Shown in pieces: positions 37,884-46,331 of a DNA stretch of 64,000 nt. Position numbers and translations under genes: made by a program. A model generated the notes under the pieces. That model saw only the letters and a list, made by a program, of their open reading frames with translations, did no database searches and was not told the origin of the DNA. Source of the stretch: a bacterium 1xD8-48 (GTDB taxonomy: Bacteria; Bacillota; Clostridia; Lachnospirales; Lachnospiraceae); assembly GCA_009917455.1 (NCBI GenBank), contig QZDS01000018.1, positions 1 to 64,000 of the forward strand, in the 5' to 3' direction. The first letter of the stretch is position 1. Each line of letters starts with the position of its first letter.

Positions 37884-38825
37884 ATGAAAAAGACAGATAA
37901 AATTTATGTGGCCGGCCACCGCGGACTGGTAGGCAGCGCCATTGTCAGAAATCTTGAAGAAAAAGGCTACACAAATGTGTTCGGAAAAACCCACAGGGAG
38001 CTGGACCTGACCAATCAGGCCATGGTGAGAGCGTTTTTTGAAAAGGAGCGGCCCGATGTGGTGGTTCTGGCGGCGGCAAAAGTAGGCGGCATCAACGCAA
38101 ACAATACCGCGCCGGCTGATTTTGCCTATGAAAATCTACAGATTCAATGTAATGTGATTGAATGCTGTCACAGATATCAGGTGAAAAAGCTGCTGTTTCT
38201 GGGAAGCACCTGCATTTACCCCAGAATGGCGCCTCAGCCCATACCGGAGGAAGCTCTGCTTACCGGGCCTTTGGAGGAAACCAACGAAGCTTATGCGATT
38301 GCCAAGATTTCCGGCTTGAAGATGTGCCAGTTTTACAAAAGGCAGTATGGGGACAACTTTATAAGCTGTATGCCCACCAATCTTTACGGGCCTCATGATA
38401 ATTACGACCTTGAGGGTTCCCATGTAATGCCCGCGATGATAAGGAAATTCCATGAGGCAAAGATGCAGGGAGCGCCATCCGTTGAACTTTGGGGAACCGG
38501 TACGCCTCTTCGGGAATTTCTTTATGTTGACGATATGGCGGACGCCTGTGTGTTCCTTCTGGAAAATTATGACGGCGAGGAGCATGTAAATATCGGAACC
38601 GGCAAGGAAGTGACCATCAGCGAGCTGGCGGAAACGGTCAGAAAGGCAGTGGGTTATACGGGCGGGATTGTGTGGAATAAGGACATGCCTGACGGCACGC
38701 CCAGAAAGCTTACCAACGTAGACAAACTGCACAGCCTTGGCTGGAGCCATAAGGTGGAACTGGAAGAGGGCGTAGGTCTGGCTTATCAGTGGTTTCAGGA
38801 AAATGTGGAAAGTGCCAGAATGTAA
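37884..38825 (+). CDS. fcl: GDP-L-fucose synthase
   Basis: A 313-residue epimerase-reductase: [10 protein letters not shown] dinucleotide loop, [10 protein letters not shown], and active-site Tyr/Lys in [11 protein letters not shown]. It converts the Gmd product to GDP-L-fucose in two epimerisations and a reduction. ATG 37884 ([12 protein letters not shown]) has GGAGG five bases upstream; ATG 37872 precedes that site and would add four residues. With gmd it makes a complete pathway from GDP-mannose. Confidence 0.95.
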   Translation: MKKTDKIYVAGHRGLVGSAIVRNLEEKGYTNVFGKTHRELDLTNQAMVRAFFEKERPDVVVLAAAKVGGINANNTAPADFAYENLQIQCNVIECCHRYQVKKLLFLGSTCIYPRMAPQPIPEEALLTGPLEETNEAYAIAKISGLKMCQFYKRQYGDNFISCMPTNLYGPHDNYDLEGSHVMPAMIRKFHEAKMQGAPSVELWGTGTPLREFLYVDDMADACVFLLENYDGEEHVNIGTGKEVTISELAETVRKAVGYTGGIVWNKDMPDGTPRKLTNVDKLHSLGWSHKVELEEGVGLAYQWFQENVESARM

Positions 38826-38849
38826 AAGTGTTCAGGAGGGAATGATACC

Positions 38850-39416
38850 ATGAATGTATTGTTGATGAATTGCAGCCCTGTAAGAGACGGGGCAACAGCG
38901 GAGATAATTCATACGGTGCATTCCTTTTTGGGGATGGCCTGTAAAGTCAGAAGCATTTGCATTGACGACTATGATATTAAGTTCTGCAAAGGCTGCAGAA
39001 GCTGTCATAAAACGGCAAGATGCGTTCAGGACGATGATATGATAAAGGTTATGACGGAATTTGCGTGGGCGGACACCATTGTCTGTGTTTCCCCTTCTTA
39101 CTGGGCGGATGTTCCCGGCCAGTTCAAGGCGTTTATTGATAGATGCACGCCCTGGTGCAATACCCATGAGCCTCACGCTGTTATCGGAGGCACCGTTAAT
39201 ATCGGCAGAAAGACCGGCTATACCATCGCCCTGAGAACAGGACCGAATATGAAGGAATGTAAAAGAATAATTGAAAGCATTGAGCATTTTTACGGTCATC
39301 TGGAAATACAGCCGGGCGGGAGCCTGGGACTTTGTTCTGTGGAGTATAAGGAAGCGGTGGAGGCCCGGAAAGATGAAATAAGAGATTTTTGCCGGAAAAT
39401 ATTAAATGCCGGTTAA
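38850..39416 (+). CDS. NADPH-dependent FMN reductase-like flavoprotein
   Basis: A 188-residue flavodoxin-fold protein. NCSPVRDGATAEII is the FMN phosphate loop, and CKGCRSCHKTARCVQDDDM is the Cys-rich stretch found in iron-sulfur flavoproteins and related quinone reductases, here with CxxCxxC spacing. PSYWADVPGQFKAFIDRC is the second FMN loop. It starts 24 bp after fcl, so it may be cotranscribed without being part of fucose synthesis. Confidence 0.85.
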   Translation: MNVLLMNCSPVRDGATAEIIHTVHSFLGMACKVRSICIDDYDIKFCKGCRSCHKTARCVQDDDMIKVMTEFAWADTIVCVSPSYWADVPGQFKAFIDRCTPWCNTHEPHAVIGGTVNIGRKTGYTIALRTGPNMKECKRIIESIEHFYGHLEIQPGGSLGLCSVEYKEAVEARKDEIRDFCRKILNAG

Positions 39417-39555
39417 GCTTCATTCAGCCTTCCATTCCCGGTACTTTTTAACAGGTCTTCGTAAGACACACCATAAGTTTTGCAAGGGTAATCAAATTGG
39501 AACTGCTTTTTATAATAAGGATATATTTAACAAACGGAATAAGGAGGGGAAAAAG

Positions 39556-40155
39556 ATGGACTTTACAAAATTTAAATGGACAAGGGAACCGGAAAGCTGC
39601 AGAATTGAGAATGACAGGGTGGAAGTTGTGACGAAGCCTCATACGGATTTATGGCAGAGAACCTACTATCATTTCCGAAATGACAATGCGCCCGTCTGGC
39701 AGATGGAGACGGAGGAAAAATATTTTAGCTTTGTGGTTAAGACGGAATTTGAAGAGAGCCATCACAGATTCGACCAGTGCGGAATCGCCATGTATCTGGA
39801 CAGCGAAAACTGGCTGAAGGCTTCTGTGGAATATGAAAATGACAGCTATCAGCATTTGGGGAGCGTGGTGACAAATCAGGGATATTCCGACTGGGCGACC
39901 ACCGTTATAGACGCTTCCGTAAAATCCATGTGGTATCGGTTCAGCCGGAGAGAGGACGACTACTGTATCGAGTGTTCCGAGGACGGAGCCGCGTTCAATC
40001 AGATGCGCATTTGCCATATGCACGCCGGTAAGGGGAAAATACAGTTCGGAATCTATGCCTGCTCGCCGGAGGATTCCACTTTTAAGGCAATATTTTCCCA
40101 TATGCAGGTGACAGAATGCCAGTGGAAGGCGCACGACGGACAGCAGCCGGATTAA
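39556..40155 (+). CDS. DUF1349 (concanavalin-like) cytosolic protein
   Basis: A 199-residue protein of the DUF1349 beta-sandwich family: LWQRTYYHFRNDNAPVWQ at the start, FDQCGIAMYLDSENWLKASV in the middle, and KIQFGIYACSPEDSTFKAIF at the end. Family members resemble the C-terminal domain of GH43 enzymes, but no catalytic function is known. No signal peptide is present. ATG 39556 with AAGGAGGGG upstream is clearly the start; the longer frame from 39406 is not needed. A TATAAT at 39511-39516 lies upstream. Confidence 0.85.
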   Translation: MDFTKFKWTREPESCRIENDRVEVVTKPHTDLWQRTYYHFRNDNAPVWQMETEEKYFSFVVKTEFEESHHRFDQCGIAMYLDSENWLKASVEYENDSYQHLGSVVTNQGYSDWATTVIDASVKSMWYRFSRREDDYCIECSEDGAAFNQMRICHMHAGKGKIQFGIYACSPEDSTFKAIFSHMQVTECQWKAHDGQQPD

Positions 40156-40189
40156 GAAAATATTTACTGAAGAAGGTTGTAAGAAATTA

Positions 40190-40218
40190 TTGATTTTTAG
40201 CTTCTGAATTGTTATACT
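40190..40218 (+). promoter_or_regulatory. Promoter of the sugar-sensing operon
   Basis: TTGATT (40190-40195) and TATACT (40213-40218) are separated by 17 bp. The first gene starts 131 bp downstream; the leader contains ATAAG/CTTAT hairpin potential (about 40294-40312) ahead of a T-rich stretch, which could act as an attenuator. Confidence 0.6.
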
Positions 40219-40349
40219 GTATCTAATGGCAGAATATGACGGAAGATAGGATATCCTGTCGCAAATCAGATGAATATTTGAGGGAAGATCAATATAAGTC
40301 TACCGGGCTTATGTGTTCTTTCCTTTTGTTTTTTTAGGGATAAGGCAAG

Positions 40350-41324
40350 ATGAAACGTTTATCAAATGGGATGAAAACTGCATTTTATACGACAGCGATG
40401 GTACTGGTTCTTTTGGGCGCATTGGCTGTTCTTGACAAAAACAATGATTTTTCCCTCACACAGAGGGAAAGTGCGCACAAATTCGGGGCAACATATATAA
40501 CCATGAACAATCCTTTCTTTGAGGTGATTAACGGAACCATACGCGCTACCGTGGAATCAAACGGGGATATTCTGATTACAAGAGACCCGGCTCTTGACGC
40601 GGAGAGACAGACGCAGCAGATTTATGACCTGATAGAAGAGGGCGTGGAAGCTATATTTATCGCACCTGTTGATTTTGAGAAGATTATTCCCGCTATTGAG
40701 TACGGGAGGGAGAAAGGTATCAGAATAATATTTGTGGACACTGAGATATATGACGAAAGTCTGGCGGACTGTACCGTTGTCTCGGATAACTATCATGCGG
40801 GAGTTCTCTGCGCCGAGTATCTTTTGCATAAAAAAGCAGAGGGAAAGATTCTGATATTTGAACATCCGACAACCAAATCCTCAAATGACCGCGTGGAGGG
40901 GTTTGCGGACACGGTGGAGGGGAACGGGAATTTTGAGATTGTGGGCAGGCTGGATTATGCAGGACAGCTTGAGATTGCCATGCCTCTGATGATTGAGGAA
41001 CTGAAAAAGGGTGTGGATTTTGATGTAGTTTTTTCCATCAACGATGTGGGCGCTCTTGGCGTGATGGCAGCGCTGAAGGATTACGGAAGACTGGACGGCA
41101 TATCTGTTCTTGGGGTGGATGGCGCGCCGGAGGCGAAGTCCATGATAAAAGAAAAAATCATGCTCGCAACGTCGGCTCAGTATCCGTCTGAAATCGGACA
41201 GAATGCGGTGGAGCAGCTTTACAATATGATAGAAGGCAGGCCTGTTGAAAAGAAAATAAAAGTTCCGGTCAATTTAATCAGTGCGGAGAATATAAACGAA
41301 TTCAGTACAAAGGGATGGCAGTAG
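40350..41324 (+). CDS. Membrane-anchored periplasmic-type sugar-binding protein (sensor)
   Basis: A 324-residue protein with one N-terminal membrane helix (about 10-27, TAFYTTAMVLVLLGALAVL) and no lipobox Cys, then a ribose/galactose-type binding fold (NNPFFEVINGTIRATVES; LGVDGAPEAKSMI). It should stay tethered with its binding domain outside. It lies 3 bp before a histidine kinase. Known precedent: the XylFII-LytS-YesN system of Clostridium beijerinckii, where a membrane-attached xylose-binding protein signals through a kinase to switch on XylFGH. This gene is its likely counterpart. Confidence 0.85.
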   Translation: MKRLSNGMKTAFYTTAMVLVLLGALAVLDKNNDFSLTQRESAHKFGATYITMNNPFFEVINGTIRATVESNGDILITRDPALDAERQTQQIYDLIEEGVEAIFIAPVDFEKIIPAIEYGREKGIRIIFVDTEIYDESLADCTVVSDNYHAGVLCAEYLLHKKAEGKILIFEHPTTKSSNDRVEGFADTVEGNGNFEIVGRLDYAGQLEIAMPLMIEELKKGVDFDVVFSINDVGALGVMAALKDYGRLDGISVLGVDGAPEAKSMIKEKIMLATSAQYPSEIGQNAVEQLYNMIEGRPVEKKIKVPVNLISAENINEFSTKGWQ

Positions 41325-41327
41325 CAA

Positions 41328-42623
41328 ATGGATACATCGGCATTAAAGAATTTCGTATTAAGTTTTATGAAAAGCTTTAATTTCATAGCAGTGTTGTATA
41401 TTTCCGCTGTTTCCGCGGTAACCATTATAAAAATCGGAAACTCCGGGGGTGCGGTCATGTTTCTGAAAAAGGTAAACACGTTACCTCCGATTCCGGGGAA
41501 AATGCTTTTTATTTCCCTCAGCTTCTTTGTGCTTTTGATGGCGCTGATGTATATGCATGACAATTATGAAATAAAACATCAGTGGTGTATTATTGTTTTG
41601 GAATTTATATGTACTGTTTTTGTGATTACTGCACTGCAGGTAAACTATAACGGGCTCATCCTTCTTTTTGTGGCGCATATTATGAAATTCTTTGAGGGAA
41701 GCAGCAAAAAACTGCTCCCCCTTATTTTGGGCAGTACATTTTTCCTGATTTTTGATTTCAATGCCTGCTCTAATATTTTTAAAATTACTTCCTTTGAGAC
41801 ATATACGGAGTATTACATCGGGACGGTGGCGGCGATTTTAATCCTCATCAGGAACCTTTTTACGACGCTAAACATCATTCTTTTTATTGTGTATACAATT
41901 TTGCACCTGCGGGAACAGATGGATAAAAAGGATGAGATAAATTCCCTGAATGAACGGCTTCAGGCTGCAAACAGGGAACTTGAAAATTATGCCGCCGAGT
42001 CGGAAAAACTGGCGCAGACAAGGGAGAGAAACAGGCTGGCCAGAGAAATACATGACACGCTGGGACACACTCTGACCGGCATTATCGCAGGAATTGATGC
42101 GGCAGCGGCCGTTGCCGATGTTTCGCCCGAAATGTTAAAGCGGTATCTTTCACTGGTCTCAGACGTGGCAAGGCAGGGCATGACGGATGTAAGGCGTTCC
42201 GTCAATGAACTTCGTCCCGACGCGCTGGAACAGAGAGATTTGCTGTCGGCAATCCATAAAATGATTTCGCAGATGAGCGCTGCTTCAAAGGTGAAAATTA
42301 CATTGGATAACAGTGCCGGCAGGCTGGCATTAGGCGAGGATGAGGAAGAAGTAATCTATCGAATCATTCAGGAAAGTATCACCAATTCTATCAGGCACGG
42401 AAAAGCGGACACGGTAAGGATATGGATGACGCGGGAATACAATATTGTGACGATAACAATAAAGGATAACGGCGCGGGCGCCCCCGATATCGAGCCGGGC
42501 TTTGGTCTTACACACATGAAAGAACGATTGGATATGCTCGGCGGGAAGATACATGTTGACGGAAGCGACGGGTTTTGCGTGGTGGCGGAAATTCCGATAA
42601 GGTGGGGAACGGAAAATGATTAA
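41328..42623 (+). CDS. Sensor histidine kinase (NarL/DesK HisKA_3 type)
   Basis: A 431-residue kinase. The N-terminal half has about six hydrophobic segments (about 10-190), then a short coiled coil (200-230), the HisKA_3 box LAREIHDTLGHTL with phospho-acceptor His242, and an HATPase domain with VIYRIIQESITNSIRHG, DNGAGAP and GFGLTHMKERL. It has no PAS or Cache input domain, fitting signalling through the tethered binding protein. The response regulator gene overlaps its end by 8 bp. Confidence 0.95.
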   Translation: MDTSALKNFVLSFMKSFNFIAVLYISAVSAVTIIKIGNSGGAVMFLKKVNTLPPIPGKMLFISLSFFVLLMALMYMHDNYEIKHQWCIIVLEFICTVFVITALQVNYNGLILLFVAHIMKFFEGSSKKLLPLILGSTFFLIFDFNACSNIFKITSFETYTEYYIGTVAAILILIRNLFTTLNIILFIVYTILHLREQMDKKDEINSLNERLQAANRELENYAAESEKLAQTRERNRLAREIHDTLGHTLTGIIAGIDAAAAVADVSPEMLKRYLSLVSDVARQGMTDVRRSVNELRPDALEQRDLLSAIHKMISQMSAASKVKITLDNSAGRLALGEDEEEVIYRIIQESITNSIRHGKADTVRIWMTREYNIVTITIKDNGAGAPDIEPGFGLTHMKERLDMLGGKIHVDGSDGFCVVAEIPIRWGTEND

Positions 42624-43269
42624 AATACTAATTGCAGACGACCAGGAACTGATAAGAGACAGCCTTCGTATTGTGCTGTCCGGCAATCCGGATTTTTCGG
42701 CGAATACTGCGGCAAACGGAATTGAGGTGGTCAGGGCTGTCAGGCGGGATAAGCCGGATGTAATTCTGATGGATATCAGAATGCCGGAAATGGATGGCGT
42801 ACAGTGTACCCAGATTATCAAAGAAAACTATCCTGAAATAAAGATTATTATTCTGACAACCTTTGATGATGATGAATACATTTTCAGCGCTTTAAAGCAT
42901 GGGGCCAGCGGTTATCTTTTAAAAGGTATTTCCGCGGACGGGCTGATAGAGGCGATACATAAAGTTTATCATGGAAACGCCATGATAAACGAGGATATAG
43001 CCGGGAAGGTTGTGAAAATGTTTTCACAGATGGCAAGGGAAAATGCGGCAGTCATTAAGGTGGATGAGGATTATATAAAGGATATTACAGAGTCGGAGTG
43101 GAAAGTGATAGGGCTTGTGTCAAAAGGGCTGTCCAATAAGGAGATAGCGACGGAACTTTTCCTGACGGAGGGCTCTGTAAGAAACTATTTAAGCTCTGTT
43201 TTAAAGAAGCTTGATTTGCGCGACAGAACACAATTAGCTATCTGGGCCGTACAGTGGAGGAAAAGCTGA
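42616..43269 (+). CDS. Response regulator, NarL/FixJ family
   Basis: A 217-residue regulator. The receiver domain (1-120) has the acidic pair DDQE and phospho-acceptor Asp53 in ILMDIRMPEMDG, with Lys in LLKG. The C-terminal LuxR-type HTH reads EWKVIGLVSKGLSNKEIATE. It pairs with the kinase. Its target is likely the ABC importer operon starting at 44790, where a cluster of TGTCA/TGACA motifs sits. Confidence 0.95.
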   Translation: MIKILIADDQELIRDSLRIVLSGNPDFSANTAANGIEVVRAVRRDKPDVILMDIRMPEMDGVQCTQIIKENYPEIKIIILTTFDDDEYIFSALKHGASGYLLKGISADGLIEAIHKVYHGNAMINEDIAGKVVKMFSQMARENAAVIKVDEDYIKDITESEWKVIGLVSKGLSNKEIATELFLTEGSVRNYLSSVLKKLDLRDRTQLAIWAVQWRKS

Positions 43270-43274
43270 CTTTG

Positions 43275-44591
43275 ATGAAAAAGAAGATTATGGGCAAAGG
43301 ATTTGTCTTAGGCGTTTTTATGACGGCGGTTCTGGTAGCGGCGTCAGCCTTATTTTATTATTTCCAGCATAAAAGGACAATAACGCTGGGCTTTTTTACA
43401 GGCAGCGCATGGGATGTTCCGGATGCTTACACCTATCAGCTTATTGATGATGCAGTGGAGAAATTTGAAGCCGGTCATCCCGGAGTAAAGGTGAAGTTTG
43501 TAAGCGGAATCCAGAAAGATGACTATTCGGAATATATCGCGTCTGCTTTGATAAAAGGAAACGCGCCGGATGTTTTCTTTATACTGCCGGAAGATTTTTC
43601 CACCTTTGCAGGTACGGATGCCCTGATGAAACTGGACGGGTTTATTGACAGGGACGCGGATTATGATAAATCCAGATATTATAACGCATCCTTTGAATTT
43701 GGAAATATTTCCGGCAGCCAGTACGGGATTCCCTTCGAGAGTGTGCCAAGCATGATGTTTGTAAACAAAACGCTGCTGAAAAACGAAGGGATAAATGAAA
43801 TACAGGAAGATTGGACGTGGGAAGATTTTTATGATATCTGCAGCAGGGTTACCAAAGATACCGACGGCAATGGAATAGAAGACCGGTTTGGCGTCTGCGG
43901 TTATACCTGGCAGCATGCTTTTGTCACAAACAGTGTGGATGCCTTTGACACAAATGGTACGAGCTGCAATCTGCTCAGTGAAAATGCGATAGAGGCTGTG
44001 GATTTCATCAAGAAAATAAACAGACTTGCAAAAGGAAATACCGTCACGGCAGACGACTTCGATAAAGGGAATGTGGCGTTTATGCCGGCACTTTTGTCGG
44101 ATTACAGAACCTATAAGCCCTATCCGTGGAACATAAAAAAATATACGAATTTTGAGCTGGACTGTATTACGCTGCCTCGGGGAGAAAAAGGCGATAACAA
44201 ATCGACCATGAGCACGCTTTTACTGGCCATGAATTCCAGAACAGACAATGAAAGGCTCGCCTGGGAACTGATAAAAACTTTTTGTTACGATATAGAAATT
44301 CAAAGTGAAATATATACCTATAAAGAAGGCGCGTCTGTATTGAAAACGGTTACCGATTCCATGACGACTATGTTAAGCATAAATCAGGTGCTGTCCGAGG
44401 AGGGCGGAATGGATATAAACCTTATCACATCTATTATGGACCATGCCGAGCCGGACTATAATTTCAAGGATATCACACTGGTTAAGGAAATGATTGACGC
44501 AGGCATTGACGATATTGTAAAAAACGGGACGGATTCAAAGATAGGACTGCAGATGATAGAAAAACGAGTCAGAAGTTTTCTGAACGAATAG
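43275..44591 (+). CDS. Membrane-anchored extracellular solute-binding protein (family 1)
   Basis: A 438-residue binding protein of the MalE/UgpB type, anchored by a single N-terminal helix (about 8-27, GFVLGVFMTAVLVAASALFYYF) with no lipobox Cys. Body motifs: ITLGFFTGSAWDVPDAYTYQ, and KDTDGNGIEDRFGVCGYTWQ, which resembles a calcium-binding loop. The start is uncertain: ATG 43275 lies 14 bases after GGAGG; GTG 43254 would overlap the regulator. No cognate permeases of its class are nearby. I infer a second sensor for the two-component system rather than a transporter part. Confidence 0.85.
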   Translation: MKKKIMGKGFVLGVFMTAVLVAASALFYYFQHKRTITLGFFTGSAWDVPDAYTYQLIDDAVEKFEAGHPGVKVKFVSGIQKDDYSEYIASALIKGNAPDVFFILPEDFSTFAGTDALMKLDGFIDRDADYDKSRYYNASFEFGNISGSQYGIPFESVPSMMFVNKTLLKNEGINEIQEDWTWEDFYDICSRVTKDTDGNGIEDRFGVCGYTWQHAFVTNSVDAFDTNGTSCNLLSENAIEAVDFIKKINRLAKGNTVTADDFDKGNVAFMPALLSDYRTYKPYPWNIKKYTNFELDCITLPRGEKGDNKSTMSTLLLAMNSRTDNERLAWELIKTFCYDIEIQSEIYTYKEGASVLKTVTDSMTTMLSINQVLSEEGGMDINLITSIMDHAEPDYNFKDITLVKEMIDAGIDDIVKNGTDSKIGLQMIEKRVRSFLNE

Positions 44592-44601
44592 TTATTTTAA
44601 A

Positions 44602-44658
44602 CGGTTTATATATGGCAAAAATGTCAATGACATTTGTCATATGTAAACCGCTTTTTTT
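44602..44658 (+). terminator. Terminator of the sensor operon
   Basis: A long imperfect hairpin: CGGTTTATATATGGCAAA and the following bases pair with the stretch ending GTCATATGTAAACCG, then CTTTTTTT. It lies 11 bp after the stop of the anchored binding protein. Confidence 0.8.
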
Positions 44659-44690
44659 ATTTGACGAATGTCACAATAAAAGATATGACA
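44622..44690 (+). promoter_or_regulatory. TGTCA/TGACA cluster and promoter of the sugar importer
   Basis: TGTCA or TGACA occurs at 44622, 44628, 44635, 44669 and 44686; the first two make the palindrome AATGTCAATGACATT. A promoter TTGACG (44661-44666), 17 bp, TATGAC (44684-44689) lies among them. NarL-type regulators often bind inverted or direct repeats near the -35 box, so this is the best candidate site for the response regulator encoded upstream. The first motifs overlap the terminator hairpin. Confidence 0.5.
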
Positions 44691-44789
44691 TCCGACAATA
44701 GGCAAACCACGGCAAATTTTCTAAAATAAAGACAATTAAGGATTGCGAAAGCAAAGTGAATATTTAAGGGAAGGGAGGTAAAGGGTTAG

Positions 44790-46319
44790 ATGAGTGACGG
44801 TTATATTTTGCAGATGAAGAACATCACCAAAACATTTCCGGGGGTTAAGGCGCTTTCCGACGTGACGCTGGAAGTCTCAGAGGCCTCCATACATGCAATA
44901 TGCGGCGAAAACGGCGCGGGAAAATCTACCCTGATGAAAGTTTTGTCAGGTGTTTATCCATATGGAAGTTACGATGGCGAGATTGTTTTTCAGGGTAAAA
45001 AAATGACGTTCAAAAACATCAAAGACTCTGAACGCGCAGGAATCGTTATCATTCACCAGGAGCTTACGATGATTCCCGAGCTGTCCGTTACGGAAAATAT
45101 TTTCATGGGCAATGAAATTGTGGAAAAGGGACTCATAAATTGGGAGAAAGAACGTAAAAGAACAAGAGAGCTGTTGGATAAAGTCGGATTACATATTGCT
45201 CCAAATACAATCATTAAAAATTTGGGGGTCGGGCAGCAGCAGCTTGTTGAAATCGCGAAGGCGCTGTCAAAAAATGTTAAAGTTCTTATTTTGGATGAAC
45301 CGACATCGTCGTTAAATGAATCGGATTCAAAAAATTTGCTGCGTTTGATGCTTGGACTGAGAAAGCAGGGAATTACCTGCATTATGATTTCCCACAAGTT
45401 AAATGAGATAGCGGCGGTTTCCGATTACGTGACAGTAATCAGGGATGGAAAAACCGTGGATGGTTATGCCGTGGAGGCTGGCAGGGTTGACGAGAACAAA
45501 ATTATCAAGGCCATGGTGGGACGTGAAATTGAAAACAGATATCCTGAACATACGCCTGAAATCGGAGAAGTTATTCTCGAGGTTTCGGATTGGAATGTTG
45601 AGGACGCGAAAGTTCCCGGAAAAATGCTCTGCAAAAATTCTGCATTTTATGTCAGGGCCGGAGAAATTGTCGGGTTTGCCGGCCTTATGGGAGCGGGCAG
45701 AACGGAATTGATGAGGTCTTTGTTTGGAAAAAATATGGGAATTTTCAGAGGCGGAAAAATAAAAATAAAAGGCAGGGAAGTCCAGATAAATTCTGTCCGG
45801 GAGGCTATTAAAAATAAGATTGCTTATGTGCCGGAGGACAGAAAGGGACTGGGATTAAATCTTCTTGACACGATTAGAAAAACCGTTGTCTCCGCGAATC
45901 TGAATGTAATTAAAACAAAAGGTCTTCTGGACTTTGATAAGGAGAGGGCAGCCTCGGAAAAATATAAAGCTTCCCTGAGAATTAAGTGCCGCGATGTGGG
46001 TGTTGGCGTGAATACTTTATCAGGCGGAAACCAGCAGAAAGTTGTTCTTTCAAAGTGGATGTTTACAGAGCCGGATATTCTCATTCTGGATGAGCCCACA
46101 AGGGGTATTGATGTGGGTGCAAAATATGAGATTTATAAATTAATCCATGAGCTGGCAGATGAGGGAAAAGCAATTATTCTGGTATCCTCCGAACTCCCGG
46201 AACTTCTTGGAATGGCGGACCGCATTTATACGATTTTTGAAGGAAGGATTACGGGGGAGATTCCCACAAAAGAGGCTAATCAGGAAATGTTAATGCAGAA
46301 GATGACAATAACGGCTTAA
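44790..46319 (+). CDS. Monosaccharide ABC importer ATP-binding protein (MglA/GguA type)
   Basis: A 509-residue double ATPase: first domain with Walker A CGENGAGKSTLMKVLSG, signature LGVGQQQLVEIA and Walker B LILDEPTSSL; second domain with GLMGAGRTELMRS in place of a full Walker A, and LSGGNQQKVVLSKWM. This architecture belongs to the CUT2 family that imports xylose, arabinose, galactose or ribose. It powers the permease encoded next. AGGGAGG precedes the ATG. Confidence 0.95.
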   Translation: MSDGYILQMKNITKTFPGVKALSDVTLEVSEASIHAICGENGAGKSTLMKVLSGVYPYGSYDGEIVFQGKKMTFKNIKDSERAGIVIIHQELTMIPELSVTENIFMGNEIVEKGLINWEKERKRTRELLDKVGLHIAPNTIIKNLGVGQQQLVEIAKALSKNVKVLILDEPTSSLNESDSKNLLRLMLGLRKQGITCIMISHKLNEIAAVSDYVTVIRDGKTVDGYAVEAGRVDENKIIKAMVGREIENRYPEHTPEIGEVILEVSDWNVEDAKVPGKMLCKNSAFYVRAGEIVGFAGLMGAGRTELMRSLFGKNMGIFRGGKIKIKGREVQINSVREAIKNKIAYVPEDRKGLGLNLLDTIRKTVVSANLNVIKTKGLLDFDKERAASEKYKASLRIKCRDVGVGVNTLSGGNQQKVVLSKWMFTEPDILILDEPTRGIDVGAKYEIYKLIHELADEGKAIILVSSELPELLGMADRIYTIFEGRITGEIPTKEANQEMLMQKMTITA

Positions 46320-46331
46320 GAGGAGACGATA

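Noticed and set aside
39406..39555. N-terminal extension of the DUF1349 protein
   Set aside because: A strong AAGGAGGGG lies before ATG 39556, and the extension overlaps the previous gene with no family similarity.
44641..44658. Possible CcpA (cre) site TGTAAACCGCTTTTTT
   Set aside because: The central CG is one base out of register with the cre consensus, and the stretch is explained by the terminator stem and U-tract.
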